A stretch of 64,000 bases of DNA from Glomus cerebriforme. Taxonomy: Eukaryota > Glomeromycota > Glomeromycetes > Glomerales > Glomeraceae. Position 1 is the first letter of the stretch. Each line of letters opens with the position of its first letter. The stretch covers positions 344,409 to 408,408 of the forward strand of contig QKYT01000015.1 of assembly GCA_003550305.1 (NCBI GenBank), given 5' to 3'. A program made the translations under genes and the position numbers. Shown in pieces: positions 23,582 to 37,043 of the stretch. Under the pieces are notes generated by a model. It did not search any database and was not told the DNA's origin. It worked only from the letters and a program-made list of their open reading frames with translations.

Positions 23582-25945
23582 AACAATTATTCGTCGTTAG
23601 AAAATTTCTTTTTTTTTTTGAAAAAAAAAATTATAGTTTTATTCCATTTTTCCCTTTTTTTACTATAAATTCATAATTTATTAAATTTTACATTACATAT
23701 AAATTTTGCAGTATAAATAGTGGTGGGCACATGTTTATTTATTAACTAGATCAATACGAATTAAATTAATAGCAACTTGATATTGTCTGGTGCAATAAAA
23801 CTATTTTCTTTTATAAATTTTTATAAATTCTTGATTTATTTTATAAAAACAATATAAGATGCGATAAATCATGTCGTCTTCAAATAAATATTACAAGGTT
23901 ATAAAATAAATGCACTTTCAACAACTACACCATATTTGATTGCTAAAAACTAAAGAGATAATATCTATATATCGAATTGGATTCCCATATGCATGATAGA
24001 TAATTATTAAGAACAATGAAAGCAAGAAAAAGGAACGGAATATACATAATATCAATCATAAATAAATATCAAAATAAACTAATAAAGTATGTTATTATTA
24101 AAGGGAGGAAGGAATTATTCCAATTATTTTTAAACTCGATATATGAACTGTTGAATTGATAAACTGAAGGAAAATCAACTACGCTCATATAAATAAAATC
24201 CATTTAAAAAATTTTCACCATGAACAGAATGAATTGGTGAACGTCAAAGGCAGTAAGGAATTATCAAATCACCATTATATTCAACCTCAATATGTTTAAT
24301 CACTTCAAGTATTTCATTCATCGCTTTCGTTAACTCTATAAAATTTCAAAATAACAATGGTTCAATACATACATTAGTATATACCTATTCGGCTTCCTGA
24401 TCCTCTTTTTAATAGCTCCGCCACTCAACAAAACATATATATCTATGTTGTAATTATACTTAGCATGGGTAATATAATATTTCGCTCAAAATTAGAATGA
24501 TCAGCTTTATTAAATCTTATGTAGTCCTCCTTTCTTTAAATGATATCTCGAGATAAGATCTTTGCAAAATCTTAATTGTTTCACTAATGATTTTAATAGT
24601 GGTAGAATATACTAAACAAATCAAGATTTAAATTGTAGAATCCTATCCATAAATGATTATCTTATTGATTTTTTAAAAGAAAGTATTAATTTAAATGAAT
24701 GATTAAAAAATGGCTGTAACATATCAATCGTCTTCAAAACGAATAATGATATCATTTGTTTCTAAAGTGATGTCCCGGAACCGGGTTTAAACGAATCAAA
24801 TCGGGCCCAACCCGTTTCAGTCAACATGTGCACATCCGAATTATGAAATTTTCCTGTGTAATTACCGTAATTCAGGCTACTGTCAATAATTACAATTTAG
24901 AAATTTTGATTAGATCGTTGAGACATTATGATTAGATCGTGAGAAATTATTGAGAAACCTAATAAATGCTACAATATTAATAATCACGTGATTTTGGAAA
25001 AAGTTAATTAGAAAATTTTCGTAATTTTCGAGCCAGCACCATGAATTTGGCCCGAATTATGTCCTTATTTGGAAATTTTCATGACTCTGGTCGGGATTAT
25101 AATTCTGGCCATCGGTTACGCGGTTCGGTTCCTACAGTACCTCTAGATCATACATTAATTTTCAATTAAATTCTCTATACTCGGCAATGTAATTATTTCC
25201 TAAATTGTCAATAATTGTGAAAATTTTCACTTCAATGACTTTGTAATTACTTCAATTTAGTAAACCCACTAACAGATAATAAATATATAGTTAGTTCAAT
25301 TATTGGAAGGTTAGTTAGTGGTTTAATTTTAATGGGGGTTGTTACCTTTTAGTACAAATATAAAGTTACAATAACATTTCAAATCATGATAAAAAAAATT
25401 CAAATTAAATTCAAGAACACAATATATTAAAAGAAGAGACATTTTATACTGGTTTATATTAATCAGCAAAGAACAGCACAAACCTTTGAAAATAGAGATA
25501 ATATTTCAAATCCTGGAATATCAAATAATGCATTTTATTATAATAATGGTGATTGGGTATTGCTAAATATCACCACCATTCATCGTCAACAATTCACCAA
25601 AATTTTTTTTAATCTTCATAGGATCGCTACCATTAAAATATGGTCCAATTTTTTTTTGATTGGCCGATATGAGAAAATTTTTTAATATTCTTAATCTACG
25701 GATGCATCAAAGGGACAAAAATTGTTGAATAATTCTTTTTAAATAGTTTGAAATTTGTTATGATAATTTCAATTTGCAACTTATAAACTCCGTTACCCAT
25801 AAATAAATATTCATTCAAAAACGGAGTTCGGAGTTGGCAGATTATTACATTTTTGGCTAAATTAAATGAAATCATTGCTATAAAAAAAATGATTTTTTAA
25901 CCTTAATTCTTTTTTTTTTAAAAAAAAAAAAATAATAAATTTGAA
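23582..25945. other. Gene-poor region with one candidate inverted-repeat element
   Basis: No gene supported. The part from about 24768 to 25140 is richer in G and C than its surroundings and is listed separately. Bases 25420-25860 contain no open frame of note. A T10A13 tract at 25910-25932 lies immediately before the BTB gene. Confidence 0.45.
24768..25140. mobile_element. Candidate MITE-like element, GC-richer with weak terminal inverted repeats
   Basis: The left end (tgtcccggaaccgggttt, 24771-24788) and the reverse complement of the right end (25119-25140) share TGT and GGAACCG with small offsets. The interior repeats words such as cccga, ccgaattat and gggatt that are rare in the flanks. 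No target-site duplication or coding capacity was found, so this is a weak call. Confidence 0.3.
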
Positions 25946-27420
25946 ATGGAAACAAAATTTTGGCCGGAACTCATGAAAGGTCTTGAACAACTTTTCGAAA
26001 AGAAAGAAAATTATGATGTCATTATACAAGCGGGTGAAGAACCAAACGTACAAGAAATTTATGCTCATTCTCTCATTCTCTGCTGTCAATCAAATTATTT
26101 TCGAACTAATTTGAAGGAAAAGAAGGATGGAAAGTTCATTCTTAAGAAATCTAATATTCCTCCTCAAATTTTTGAAAATATTCTTAGGTATTTTATTTTA
26201 TTTTTATATCTTAATAAATTATCTAAACTTATACAAAAATTAAACTAATTCGATATCCTATTTATAGATTTTTATATTGTGGTAAAATCAATTTAAATGT
26301 TGAAAGTGTATCAGATATTTTGACTTTATTGACAACAGCAAATGAATTTGAATTACATTCACTTGTTAATTATATTCAAGAGTTTTTAATTGATAATCAA
26401 AAAGAGTTTATTCAAAATAATGCGACTAAATTTCTTGAAAATATTTTTCAATGTGAAACATTTGAACTTATACGAAATTATTGTTTAAAAATTATTTGTG
26501 AAACTCCAGATGTATTATTTGAAAAAAATACTTTTTTAAAACTATCATCACAAATGATTGAATTCATTCTCAAACAAGAAAATCTTGCATTAGAAGAAAT
26601 TGAAGTTTGGAATAACTTGATTAAATGGACATATGCTCAACATCCTAATATAAATCATGATCCATCAAAATGGACCAAGGATGATATTGAAATAATGAAA
26701 CGAACTACTCATAGATTGATTCCATTGATTAGATTTCAAGACATTTCTTCTGATGATTATTATGAGAAAGTGTTTCCTTATGAAGATTTGTTATCAAAAG
26801 AAATAAAAGGCGAAATTATGCAATTTTATTTAGTATCTAAATCAACAAAAGCCATTAATTTATTACCATCAAGATCAAATAAGTTTAAACAATTAGAATA
26901 TGATTCAGTTATAATTAAATCTAACCATTTTGCTATTTTTGCTAGTTGGGTCGAAAAGAAAAATGATTCTTATTATAATATAAGAAGTATTCCTTATAGC
27001 TTCGATTTACTTTATCGTGCTAGTAGGGATGGTAATACAGCATTTCATCAAAAATGTGATAATCAAGGACCTACAATAGTTATTGCAAAAATTACAAATT
27101 CAGAACAAATAGTTGGAGGATATAATCCACTTCAATGGAATCAAATTCCGAATTATTATAGATCAACAAAAGATAGTTTTATATTCTCATTTAAAGATAG
27201 AAATAACCTCAAAACTGCAATAGTTAGTTATCCTAATGATAATGGTTATCAACATTCTATATGTTGTCTATTAGGTTATGGACCAATATTTGGTAGTGGA
27301 CATGATTTACTTTGTCAACTAAATGGTACTTGGACAAGTAATCCAATTACTTATCAAAATGTTGATATACCATATAGATTTAACGTAGACGATTATGAAG
27401 TATTTCAAATTAAAAAATAA
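25946..27420 (+). CDS. BTB-BACK-TLDc domain protein
   Basis: Two exons (25946-26187, 26268-27420) encode 464 residues. An N-terminal BTB/POZ domain starts at about residue 22 (NYDVIIQAGE, IYAHSLILCCQSNYFRTNL, ILRFLYCGKINL). A BACK-like helical region follows (FLENIFQCETFELIRNYC, EIEVWNNLIKWTYAQ). The C-terminal half is a TLDc domain (about 210-460: SFDLLYRASRDGNTAFHQKC, GPTIVIAKITNSEQIVGGYN, DSFIFSF). Known of the family: BTB-BACK proteins are often cullin-3 adaptors, and TLDc domains occur in oxidation-resistance proteins. Such genes are very numerous in Glomeromycotina, as I recall. The ATG at 25946 lies just after a TnAn tract and gives a complete BTB start. Nothing is missing from the three domains. 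Confidence 0.9.
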
Positions 27421-29650
27421 ACGATTTCACATATTTAATTATAAAACTAAAGTTTAAATAGCTAATTTGTAGTTTTACAAATTTAAAAAATATCATTGGT
27501 TTATTTATATTTTAATAAAACAAAATACTTTATTTGAAAGTTACTTTTCTCATCTTTTGTGAATTACTTCAGTATTATTCCAGATTTAAAAACTATTTTT
27601 TAAAAAGAAAAAATTACTTGCTACGATCTATACCAATGTACTATTTCTTCTGACATAAACATTTACAATATAATATATATTCATATACTGTACTTAAATA
27701 AACAAAATCTTTTTTTTTTGTATCAACAGATACAATATATAAATATATAATACAAAAGCAAATATAACTAATTTAGCGTATTTTTATTTTATTAATAACA
27801 TTGAAAATTTTAGATTAAGGCAGAAATATTAGAATGGATGAAACTTATCACTAATTTTTTTACATCGTACCACATTTTCAAGAAATATCTCGAATTTTTT
27901 ATATCCATGTTCAATCCTAGAAAATTTGAATTTATTTAATAGAGATGGGTCGTATATTAAAAAAGCTACGTGATAATACTGTAACAACTTCTTTCAGAAA
28001 AAAAAAATAATCCTTTCTTTTCACATTTATTGTTTATCTTGTATCCTGGGCTAAAGATTGTTGAATATTATGAAGAAAATATAACAGATGTAATTTCCTT
28101 ATAAACTGACTAGCCTTCTTGATACTTTAAAATTTTGTAGAAGAAATACGTTATTACCGTACATACTATTCGAAAGTTCACATACAGTATTTCTAGATTT
28201 AGAATATTATTAATATTATTTTTCACAATTACAAGATATGAACTATTAATAAAATTCTTAGAAAGCAAAATTTGTAGACGTGTGGCGATATATTGTTGAA
28301 CGATAAAGTAGTGGAGATGATTGTAAAAATATTTGAAAAAATTAAAATCATTTTTTATAAGTTGGACGAATCGTATACCAAATATAGCAGAAGCTCGAAT
28401 TTCACAATTGACACCTGAACGTGAATTTGGTAAGTATCCTAGAAGCTAAATTGGCCTAACGAAAAAAAGTTTTTAATGGGTTTTAATGTTTTAATGATAC
28501 ATTTCTATAAAAAATTATATGATAAAAGAATATAATTTGTTATATATCATATTTAATATTAAATATTACTTGACAATATATATTTATTTGTTAATCCAAA
28601 TGGATACTCAGAGATTATTGCCAATTATTTTTTTTTTCAAAATCGATTTAAGGTCGAAACCTTTTATTTAAATCGTTATTCGGAGAAGATTATATAAGAT
28701 AATATTTGTGTAAATTGCGTGAAACCCGAGGATTTTACAAAAATAAAATGTTACAAATAAATAACAAAGTAATTTAATTTTAATTGTTTGTTTATTTATT
28801 AAAAGTTAATTTTGAGAGTATTCCACATTTTAAACCAATTACTTCATTTGTAAAATTTTGAGAAAAGAATTGACCAACATTAAATTTGTGTTAGTTCATT
28901 ATCTTATTGATATAATCATTTTTAAAAAGAACCATTAGGTTCATCAAAAAGATTAGATTTCTGTTTATAATTTGCTTTGAGTAGTCATTATCGACAGTAT
29001 CGACTAACCGACTATTAATAAAGCTAATAGGATGAAGCCAATTAGGTTTTTAAATTTTATAAAGTAGATAAGGAAGATTACTTGTCACGATAGTACATAA
29101 TATAACCAATTTTTTTATATTAATCACTCAATGATATCGTGATATTTAATGCAGTGATATTTAATTCGTCACATATACAAATTTGGTAAATGCAATCATT
29201 GAGTACACTAAAAACCACGAATTACATTATATAATATAAATTTTTAACTTTATTAAACCAACAAAATTTTTTTTATATTGAACAACCAATATGAAAGATT
29301 CTATAAATAATAATATTTAAATTTCCATTTTAAGGATTTTGTATTATATTATGAGACATGCAGGGTAAATTACTTTTTAACATATTAAGGCATCATTTAA
29401 TTATGCATTTTTTTGTAGCACCTTGTAAATAAAATATATAAATTACATGAATTCGTCGTGTTTGACATTTTTTCTTCTTTTATTTACACATACTCTCCCT
29501 TTAGTTGATCTGGTTCTTGCTTTCTAACATTCCTTAATAATATACATTTTTTTTTATTACATTCTTCTAGAATTTTTTTTTTTACTTCTAAAAGACTTCT
29601 ATAATTAGAAAAAAGTATATATATATATATATATACAGTATATAATTATC
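27421..29650. other. Intergenic, AT-rich, with one orphan exon-like relic
   Basis: Bases about 28364-28431 read SWTNRIPNIAEARISQLTPE followed by REFG and a consensus GTAAGT donor at 28432, but no partner exons were found, so it may be a gene relic. A (TA)n run at about 29616-29640 sits just upstream of the next ATG and could act as a TATA-type promoter. Nothing else is supported. Confidence 0.4.
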
Positions 29651-30752
29651 ATGTTACCAAATACTCAAATAAATAAACGTGCTCTTGCACTTGTGGCTCT
29701 TCTAGTTATAACGGTTGTGGTTAAATCATCTTTAGCATCACCAACAACCCAAAATTCTAGGTCTATAAATTTACATAGAAGGCAAGCACCTAATCAACCA
29801 CCAGCAGGCGACCCTCCAAAGGATACCGGTGCCGTCAAGGATAAAGCACCAGTAAAAGTACCTGATCCAGTTTCACAACCTGCTGCTCCTGCTCCTGCTC
29901 CACCACAACCAAAAGATGCTAATAAAACTCCGTAAGCATATATCTCTCTTTCTTCATTTTCACGTGGAAAAGTTTGCTAAAAAAAAAAAAATTTTATTCT
30001 TTAATTTCAGTCCTGATAATACACCACCAGCAAAAGATCCAAAAACACCTGATGCTACAAACCCTGATCCTACAAACCCTGATCCAACTACTGGTAAAGG
30101 TCCTACTAATCCTCCTCCAGGAGGAGATCCTGCTCCAGGAGGAAACCCCCCACCAGGAAATCCTACCCCAGGAGGAACCCCCCCACCAGGAAATCCCGCT
30201 CCAGGAGGAAACCCCCCACCAGGAATTCCCGCCCCAGGAGGAAACCCCCCACCAGGAAATCCCGCTCCGGGAGATCCCCAAACTCCTCCTCCAACGAATC
30301 CACCTCCAGCGAATCCAGATCCAGCTAAAGCAGGAAATCCCCCTCCTCCAGCAAATCCAGATCCTGTTAAAACAGTAAATCCCCCACCTCAAGCAAATCC
30401 AGCACCTGTTAATGCCCCAACAGATGCTCCAAAAACCCCAGCACCAAATGCTACTCCTTCCCCACTTTCAACAGTATTTGCAGTTAATACAGCATCAACA
30501 GGAAATGGAAAATTAAAAACATTAACAAGTGTAATTCCTGAATCATCGACGATGGTTACAAAAACTTTAGGTGACGGACAAACAACTGTTGTTCAAGAAA
30601 ATGTTCCCGCAAAAACAGTTGTTGTTGTAACAGATGCACCTGCTGCTGATGGATTGGATAGTTCCACAAATTCTTTAATTGAATATAAAAGTATTATAAC
30701 TATAGTTTTAGGTTTGATTATTTCAGCATTTGTTAGCTTGATCTCTCTATAA
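29651..30752 (+). CDS. Secreted Pro/Gly-rich repeat protein, probable cell-wall or GPI-anchored
   Basis: Exons 29651-29931 and 30011-30752 encode 340 residues. The N-terminus has a basic start and a hydrophobic core (ALALVALLVITVVVKSSLAS) like a signal peptide, and an RR pair near residue 44 that could be a processing site. Residues about 50-210 are rich in Pro, Ala, Gly and Asn with tandem units of the type GNPPPGNPAPG. A Thr/Ser/Val-rich region follows, and the extreme C-terminus is hydrophobic (SIITIVLGLIISAFVSLISL), as in a GPI-anchor signal or a single membrane span. The repeat is strikingly GC-rich for this locus and keeps a frame open on the opposite strand. A wall-associated or surface role is inference; no enzymatic domain is present. 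Confidence 0.8.
30110..30290 (+). repeat. Tandem Pro/Gly-coding repeat
   Basis: Units of about 33 bases (ggaggaaaccccccaccagg and variants) coding for PGGNPPPGNPA, repeated about five times with small changes. Its high GC content contrasts with the surrounding DNA. Confidence 0.8.
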
Positions 30753-31344
30753 TTTTTGGGCGAAATCTCTTTTTTTTTATTATTATTATTATTTAAATAT
30801 AAAATCAAAGATACAGATAAAAATCACCAAAATAATTATAAAAAATAAAAAATTAAATAGATTCAGATTCTAAATAATTAATAAAAGATTATTTAAAGTT
30901 AATAAATAATTGATTCTCGAGAAGTTCTACATATTAATACGTATGTTACATAAACTTACAAATTTTTCATGGGGTCCTTGAAAATTTTTTTTTTTTAAAG
31001 TTTAGCAAATTTGTATTAAAATTTTTTATTTGTATTTTGTGAACAAATAATAATACATAATTGTAAAAAAAGAATTCTCTCTATACATGTTTTATATAAG
31101 GCATTTAAATACATTATAATAAAATTCATTTAATTATTTAAAATAAATACTTTCGTTCACATTTTAATATTCTTCGGGAAATTATAAGATATGAAGGAAA
31201 ATTGTATTTAACTGTGTATGGGCAGTATGGCGTAATGATTCGGTAAATATGACGTACTGTGATACAATCTTATATATGTGCATTTGTACCATAAACAAAT
31301 TCGGTTCATTCTCCAATATTAAAAAAAAAATACGAAAAAAAGAA
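30753..31344. other. Intergenic between the Pro-rich gene and the sugar transporter
   Basis: AT-rich; contains a (TTA)n run at about 30777-30793 and poly(A/T) tracts. No gene seen. Confidence 0.5.
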
Positions 31345-33834
31345 ATGGAAATGAAAGAAACATTACATGGTTCAACGACCTCGGTAGATATATCAACAAG
31401 AGGGATAGTTGGTCAAGAAGACGTTGATTTAAGTTATAATGCTTCTAATCATTCTAATCATAGTATTCAAGCTAATAATGAAGAGACTAATACGTCAAGT
31501 ATCCGAGGCAATAATAAAACTGTGAAAATGATATTATTGACTCAATGCTTAGCTGGGTGAGTTTATAAGTTCATATTATAAAAAAGAAGTTTTTTAAAAG
31601 GTTCACTATTATTTAATATTCACATATTTTTTTTTTTTTTTTTTAAAAAAACAAAGTTTACAATTTACTTGTAGGTAAAAGCAAATCAAATTATATGTTG
31701 GAAAAAATATAATGATCTAAATAATTATAATTGAACAAACATTAATTTTATAAAAATTATTTCAGGGACAGTGGAACTGGGATATGGTAATTCTATATAC
31801 AGTCGCTCTTGATGTACCGGATTTTAAATGTTTGAATTTATTAGAGATTTGTTATATCGAATAGTTTCGGTATGACGGAATTTTTTAGAAATAGAACGAA
31901 TCGTTCCTTTATATCGAGTGTGACTATATATTATGAAATTTAATGTTATAAAATAAATTAATAATTGAGATCTTATATATTCGTTTTATTAGGAACACCA
32001 TATTTACTTTCTTTAGGATTATCAAAGTCGATAATGTCTTTAGTATGGCTTGCCGGACCTTTATCAGGTAAATTATTATAAAAGTTTATTTATTTATTTA
32101 TTTTATTTGTTAATGTAATTATTTTTATAGGTCTTATAATGCAACCGATAGTTGGATCACTTTCAGATAATTCAACATCTAGATTTGGTAGAAGGCGGCC
32201 TTTTTTATTAGCTGGTAGTGCCGCTGTAGTGACTGCTTTTATGTTTATTGGCTGGACCAGAGAAATTGCCGGTTTGTTTTCTGGAAGCGAATCAACGGTA
32301 AATTTAATTTACAAAATTTTTTTTTTTTTTTTTTTTTTTTGAAAAAAGTTAAAAGATTATTTATTTATCTAGACGACTTTGTTATCACAATGTTTAGCGG
32401 TTATATCATTTTATATTCTTGATTTTGCAATAAATTGTGGTAAGTTGCGTGTAAATATCTTTGAAAGTCGATAATAAAATCAATTAATATTTATTCTTCA
32501 TTAATATTGAAGTTCAAGCAAGTTGTCGAGTTCTCATTGTTGACTGTTTACCACCATCTCAACAAGAGGAAGGTACAGCCTGGGCTGGTAGAATGGTTGG
32601 AATTGGAAGTGTTTTTGGTTATTTTATGTAAGTGTTATAACGACTTGATTATTCCCAAGTGTGAATATTACTCTAACGTATATTACGATTTTTATACAGG
32701 GGATTTGTTGATTTAGTTGAAGTTTTTCCTTTTCTTGGTAAAACTCAATTGCAGGTTTTATGCGTTATAGCATCTGTAATTTTATTAACATCAGATGTAA
32801 TAACATGTTGGGCCGTTACTGAACAGATATATACTAGAAGTACAGATAAATCTACAAGTGCTTTAATTACAGCTTATGAAACATTGTCTTCCATCATTAA
32901 ATCTTTTCGTAGTCTTCCAAAATATATCCAGTTAATATGCAATGTTCAATTCTTTGCTTGGATTGGATGGTTTCCATTTTTATTTTATTCAACAACTTGG
33001 ATAGCGGAAATTCATTCTCGTTTCGCTAATGATTCATCTGAGGGGTCATCTGATGATTCAGTTGGAGAATCAACCCGTGCTGGATCATTTTCTTTATTAC
33101 TATACTCAATTGTGAGTTTAACAGCATCATTTGTTTTGCCATTTTTAGTCAGTCCTACGGGGGCAATTGCGACAAAATTTTCTTGGAAGCAATTATGTCA
33201 ATTACCTTTTGTATTTCTTACGGTACCAAAATTATGGACAATTTCACATCTTATTTTTGCTTTATCAATGTTATCAACTTGGTTTGTAACCAATGGTACC
33301 CAAGCAAGTGTTATAATTAGTTTATGTGGAATTGCTTGGGCTATAACTATGTGGGCACCATTTTCACTTTTGGGAGAATATATTGCAAAAGAATCTAGAT
33401 CTACTAAACAAAATGAAGTTGAGGATAACAATCAATTAATGTATAACTTAGTTGAGACTGGAGTTATTTTAGAGGGTGGTGATAATGATTCGGAAGATGA
33501 TGAAAATCCAAGAACATCTAGAAGAGCTTCAAACGAAGAAACTACACCAGAGGTGCCATTTATAGATTCACATGGTGGTATTTCAACTAACGATTCAGAA
33601 GCAGGCGTATTATTAGGAATTCATAATATGTATGTTGTATTACCACAATTTTTAGTAACATTTTTTAGTAGTATAATATTTGCAGTTTTAGAACCTGGTA
33701 GCGATAAAAATACTCCAAGGCAACATCATCCACATGACAAAAATTTAGATGCTGATTCTATTGGTTTTGTATTAAGAATTGGAGGTATTATGGCTATTGT
33801 TGCAGGAATTTTATCTATTAAATTATGGAAGTAG
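31345..33834 (+). CDS. Sucrose-type transporter of the GPH/SLC45 family
   Basis: Eight exons (31345-31556, 31657-31670, 31766-31786, 31993-32067, 32131-32297, 32373-32439, 32513-32627, 32700-33834) give 601 residues. The splice choice in the tiny exons was set by the family pattern AGLQFTWTVELGYGTPYLLS, which is in frame only with the donor at 31671. Other landmarks: GPLSGLIMQPIVGSLSDNS, the loop RFGRRRPF (about residues 125-132) that marks this family, and LIVDCLPPSQQEEGTAWAGR. A dozen hydrophobic segments are expected and most are visible. A long acidic cytoplasmic loop (GGDNDSEDDENP) precedes the last spans. Known of the family: proton-coupled sucrose or glucoside uptake at the plasma membrane. 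The exact sugar is not readable here. ATG 31345 was preferred to one further upstream that lacks a conserved lead. Confidence 0.9.
31799..31926. mobile_element. MITE-like element inside intron 3 of the sugar transporter
   Basis: The left end (agtcgctcttgatgtaccgg from 31801) and the reverse complement of the right end (up to about 31925) match at about 14 of 20 bases, and both sides are flanked by TA within tata. It fills most of the 206-base intron, starting 13 bases after the donor. A TA target and the CAGT-like start resemble pogo/Tc1-mariner relatives; that class is inference. Confidence 0.55.
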
Positions 33835-36467
33835 ATTAAAATTTATTATTGTTATTATTATTATTCTGTATATATTTAAGTGAAAAAAATTAATATTTAG
33901 ATTATTACTTTAATAATAGAACACGATGATTTTTATTTATTAAAATATATAAAATATATTTAAGATTTCTTTTTTTTTTTTATCAGATGACTTTTTAATA
34001 AAACTTGATTGATTCAAGAGATATAAAGAGACATACGGGTTATTTTGGTTATAAAATAAAAGGAATCTTTTGGTGTTAAGACTTTTGCAAGTTCTATATA
34101 ATACTGTATTATAATTAAGTTCGGTTAAACGGCGTAGAATTAGGTCCCAAAATTCGAATTTGGGAAGTTAATGTCACCAAGGAACTTATGCTTAGAAAAT
34201 TATGACGATAACATGCTGCAAGAATCACGTGATCAAAATTTTTTGAGATTAAAAACGCCGAAATTATAATGAAGTTGCATTGATTAATTCTTGCAATTGA
34301 TGAACACCCAAGGCTATATGGGCTATATTGGTATCGATGTTCTAAACAACTACAATTAATTTGATTTTTAGCCTGATATTCGGTGTTGAACCGTTGATGA
34401 AATACCGAGTGAGTACGTAGATTATATGAAATTATGGATTATATGGGCGGTAAATTTTCAGTATGTTGAGTAAACATTGTAGGATTCAAGTAAAAATGCA
34501 CAATCACGTCAATCACTCGAATTATTATTCCATTTATTACTTTTAAAAGTCGAGACCGTTCTAAATTATCCTTTGTTTTTCTACATATACAATTAAACAT
34601 TTACAAAAGTGATTTTTTTTTTACTAAATATGTTTCAATGATACATTAATTTAGTAAACAATATAATTACTTGATTTCTGAACTGTCTAACCACTATTCG
34701 ATGATAGAAATTATAATAACAAGGGGTTTAATAATATATTATAATTCCTGCAATTAATAGCGGACCGAACCGGGACAGATTATTTTATTATTTGCAGTAT
34801 AATCATGCATCATATATGCGACAAATATTTGTCTACATAAGTCCATTGTGAGTTCTAAATTCTAAGATCACAAAAAATTAACCCATTATTTTCACTTAAT
34901 TTTTTNNNNNNNNNNNNNNNNNNNNNNNNNNNNNNNNNNNNNNNNNNNNNNNNNNNNNNNNNNNNNNNNNNNNNNNNNNNNNNNNNNNNNNNNNNNNNNN
35001 NNNNNNNNNNNNNNNNNNNNNNNNNNNNNNNNNNNNNNNNNNNNNNNNNNNNNNNNNNNNNNNNNNNNNNNNNNNNNNNNNNNNNNNNNNNNNNNNNNNN
35101 NNNNNNNNNNNNNNNNNNNNNNNNNNNNNNNNNNNNNNNNNNNNNNNNNNNNNNNNNNNNNNNNNNNNNNNNNNNNNNNNNNNNNNNNNNNNNNNNNNNN
35201 NNNNNNNNNNNNNNNNNNNNNNNNNNNNNNNNNNNNNNNNNNNNNNNNNNNNNNNNNNNNNNNNNNNNNNNNNNNNNNNNNNNNNNNNNNNNNNNNNNNN
35301 NNNNNNNNNNNNNNNNNNNNNNNNNNNNNNNNNNNNNNNNNNNNNNNNNNNNNNNNNNNNNNNNNNNNNNNNNNNNNNNNNNNNNNNNNNNNNNNNNNNN
35401 NNNNNNNNNNNNNNNNNNNNNNNNNNNNNNNNNNNNNNNNNNNNNNNNNNNNNNNNNNNNNNNNNNNNNNNNNNNNNNNNNNNNNAAACTAAAATTTTTC
35501 GGGAAAATTTTTGGTCTTACAAATTTTTATTTACTCAACTGATAAATTTTTTTTTTTTGTATCACGCACAACATAAAAAATTTGTACTATAATAGATTTC
35601 GTGTAATAACACGCGAAAATTGGTGTAACATTTTTTTTAAACGCGGATGTTGTGTTATGATTCTTTTTTTTTTTTTTTTTTACAAAAAAGAAAAAAAATG
35701 AACTTTCATATTATATATAAATGATAATCAATATTTTTTTTTTCTTTGTTATTATTATATTATTTGATATTATTCGATATATTTATTAAATATTTTTTAA
35801 ATAACAGATAATAATTTATGATTTAATTAAAAATAGTTAACGAATTTTAACAATCATAATTATACCTTACCGTAAAAAAGAGAAGAAACAATTTTTTTAA
35901 ATGAATATTTTTTTAAATTAAGATATTATATAATAAAATTTATATTATACGGTATCCGATTTTTACTAAAAAATTTGAATATTAAAATTTATTAATTTGA
36001 TAAAGTTATTAAATTACTAACTTTTTAATTCGAATCACGAGTTTTTTTTAACTATCAATAAATCGGGTCGATTCTTGGATGGGTAAGATTAATTATAAAG
36101 AAGAATAAGTAGAATGAATGAAGTATATTTATAAAACGATCATTCATGTACAATATAATATACATACAATGGAATTATAGAACTATGGACATTTTGTTGA
36201 TTGGTCATTTGACAAATTACATATTTGTTTTTTACATACAGTACTGTACATAATATTATAATAGTACTACTATTGATTGATGATAATTTGAATAATGTCG
36301 AAATTTTCGATTTAAAGAATCATAAGAGAAAACATTCGCTGTATATTTATATTATATAATGTATACAAAAATACCATACATAGTTATTTGTAGTTATAAT
36401 ACAAGAAATAAAAACTCCTGAAAAAAAAGGAGAATAAAGAGAGAAAAAAAAACATATGTTATAAATC

Positions 36468-36501
<34 letters not shown>

Positions 36502-37043
36502 GAAAAAATATACACAGTGTATAGGGTAATAGAGTTTTACAATTTTTTTTTTACACGTTATTATCATAAAAAGTGTATGTGTGTGATATATATATAAAAA
36601 AAAGGAAGTGAAAAAAAAAGAATGTGAAATATATATAATTTACTATTCAAAATATTCAAAATAATATTTTTTTCATAAAAAAAAAGAACATTTAACACAT
36701 TATAAATTATTGTAATATTTAATATGTACAAAGAATGAAAAATGAAGGTAATTGTATTTATAAGACTATTTTGTGTTGATACAAAATGGTTTAACGCGAC
36801 CCCTTCCGATCTTTCATAATTTCGTTTTTCTATCAAGTCTACGTTTGTGATAAATATTTACGTTTTATAATGAATGAATTATAATCGAAGCAAATCGAAA
36901 AGGAAAGTAAAAGTGAATTTTAAATTTTCTATATATGAAAGTTTCTAAGTATATAACGGTCTTTAATAATAAAAAAAAAAAAATTTAATATAAATAAATA
37001 ATTAACATAATTTACTTGTCGAAAAATAAAATAAAATAATAAC
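33835..37043. other. Intergenic with an assembly gap
   Basis: Contains the gap at 34906-35485. Left of it the sequence is ordinary AT-rich DNA with a short palindrome ccaaaattcgaatttgg at about 34147-34163. Right of it are many homopolymers, among them T11A19 at 36468-36497. The open frame at 36564-36836 (minus) is low-complexity and not accepted. No gene supported. Confidence 0.5.
34906..35485. other. Assembly gap (580 Ns)
   Basis: Run of N. Single Ns also occur at 59635, 59639, 61231 and 61259, so small errors elsewhere are possible. Confidence 1.

Noticed and set aside
29994..30392. Minus-strand open frame rich in Trp, Gly and Ser
   Set aside because: Mirror of the Pro/Gly repeat on the other strand; no start context or domain.
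36564..36836. Minus-strand open frame of 90 residues
   Set aside because: Low-complexity Ile/Phe/Asn composition next to an assembly gap and long homopolymers; no domain or partner exon.
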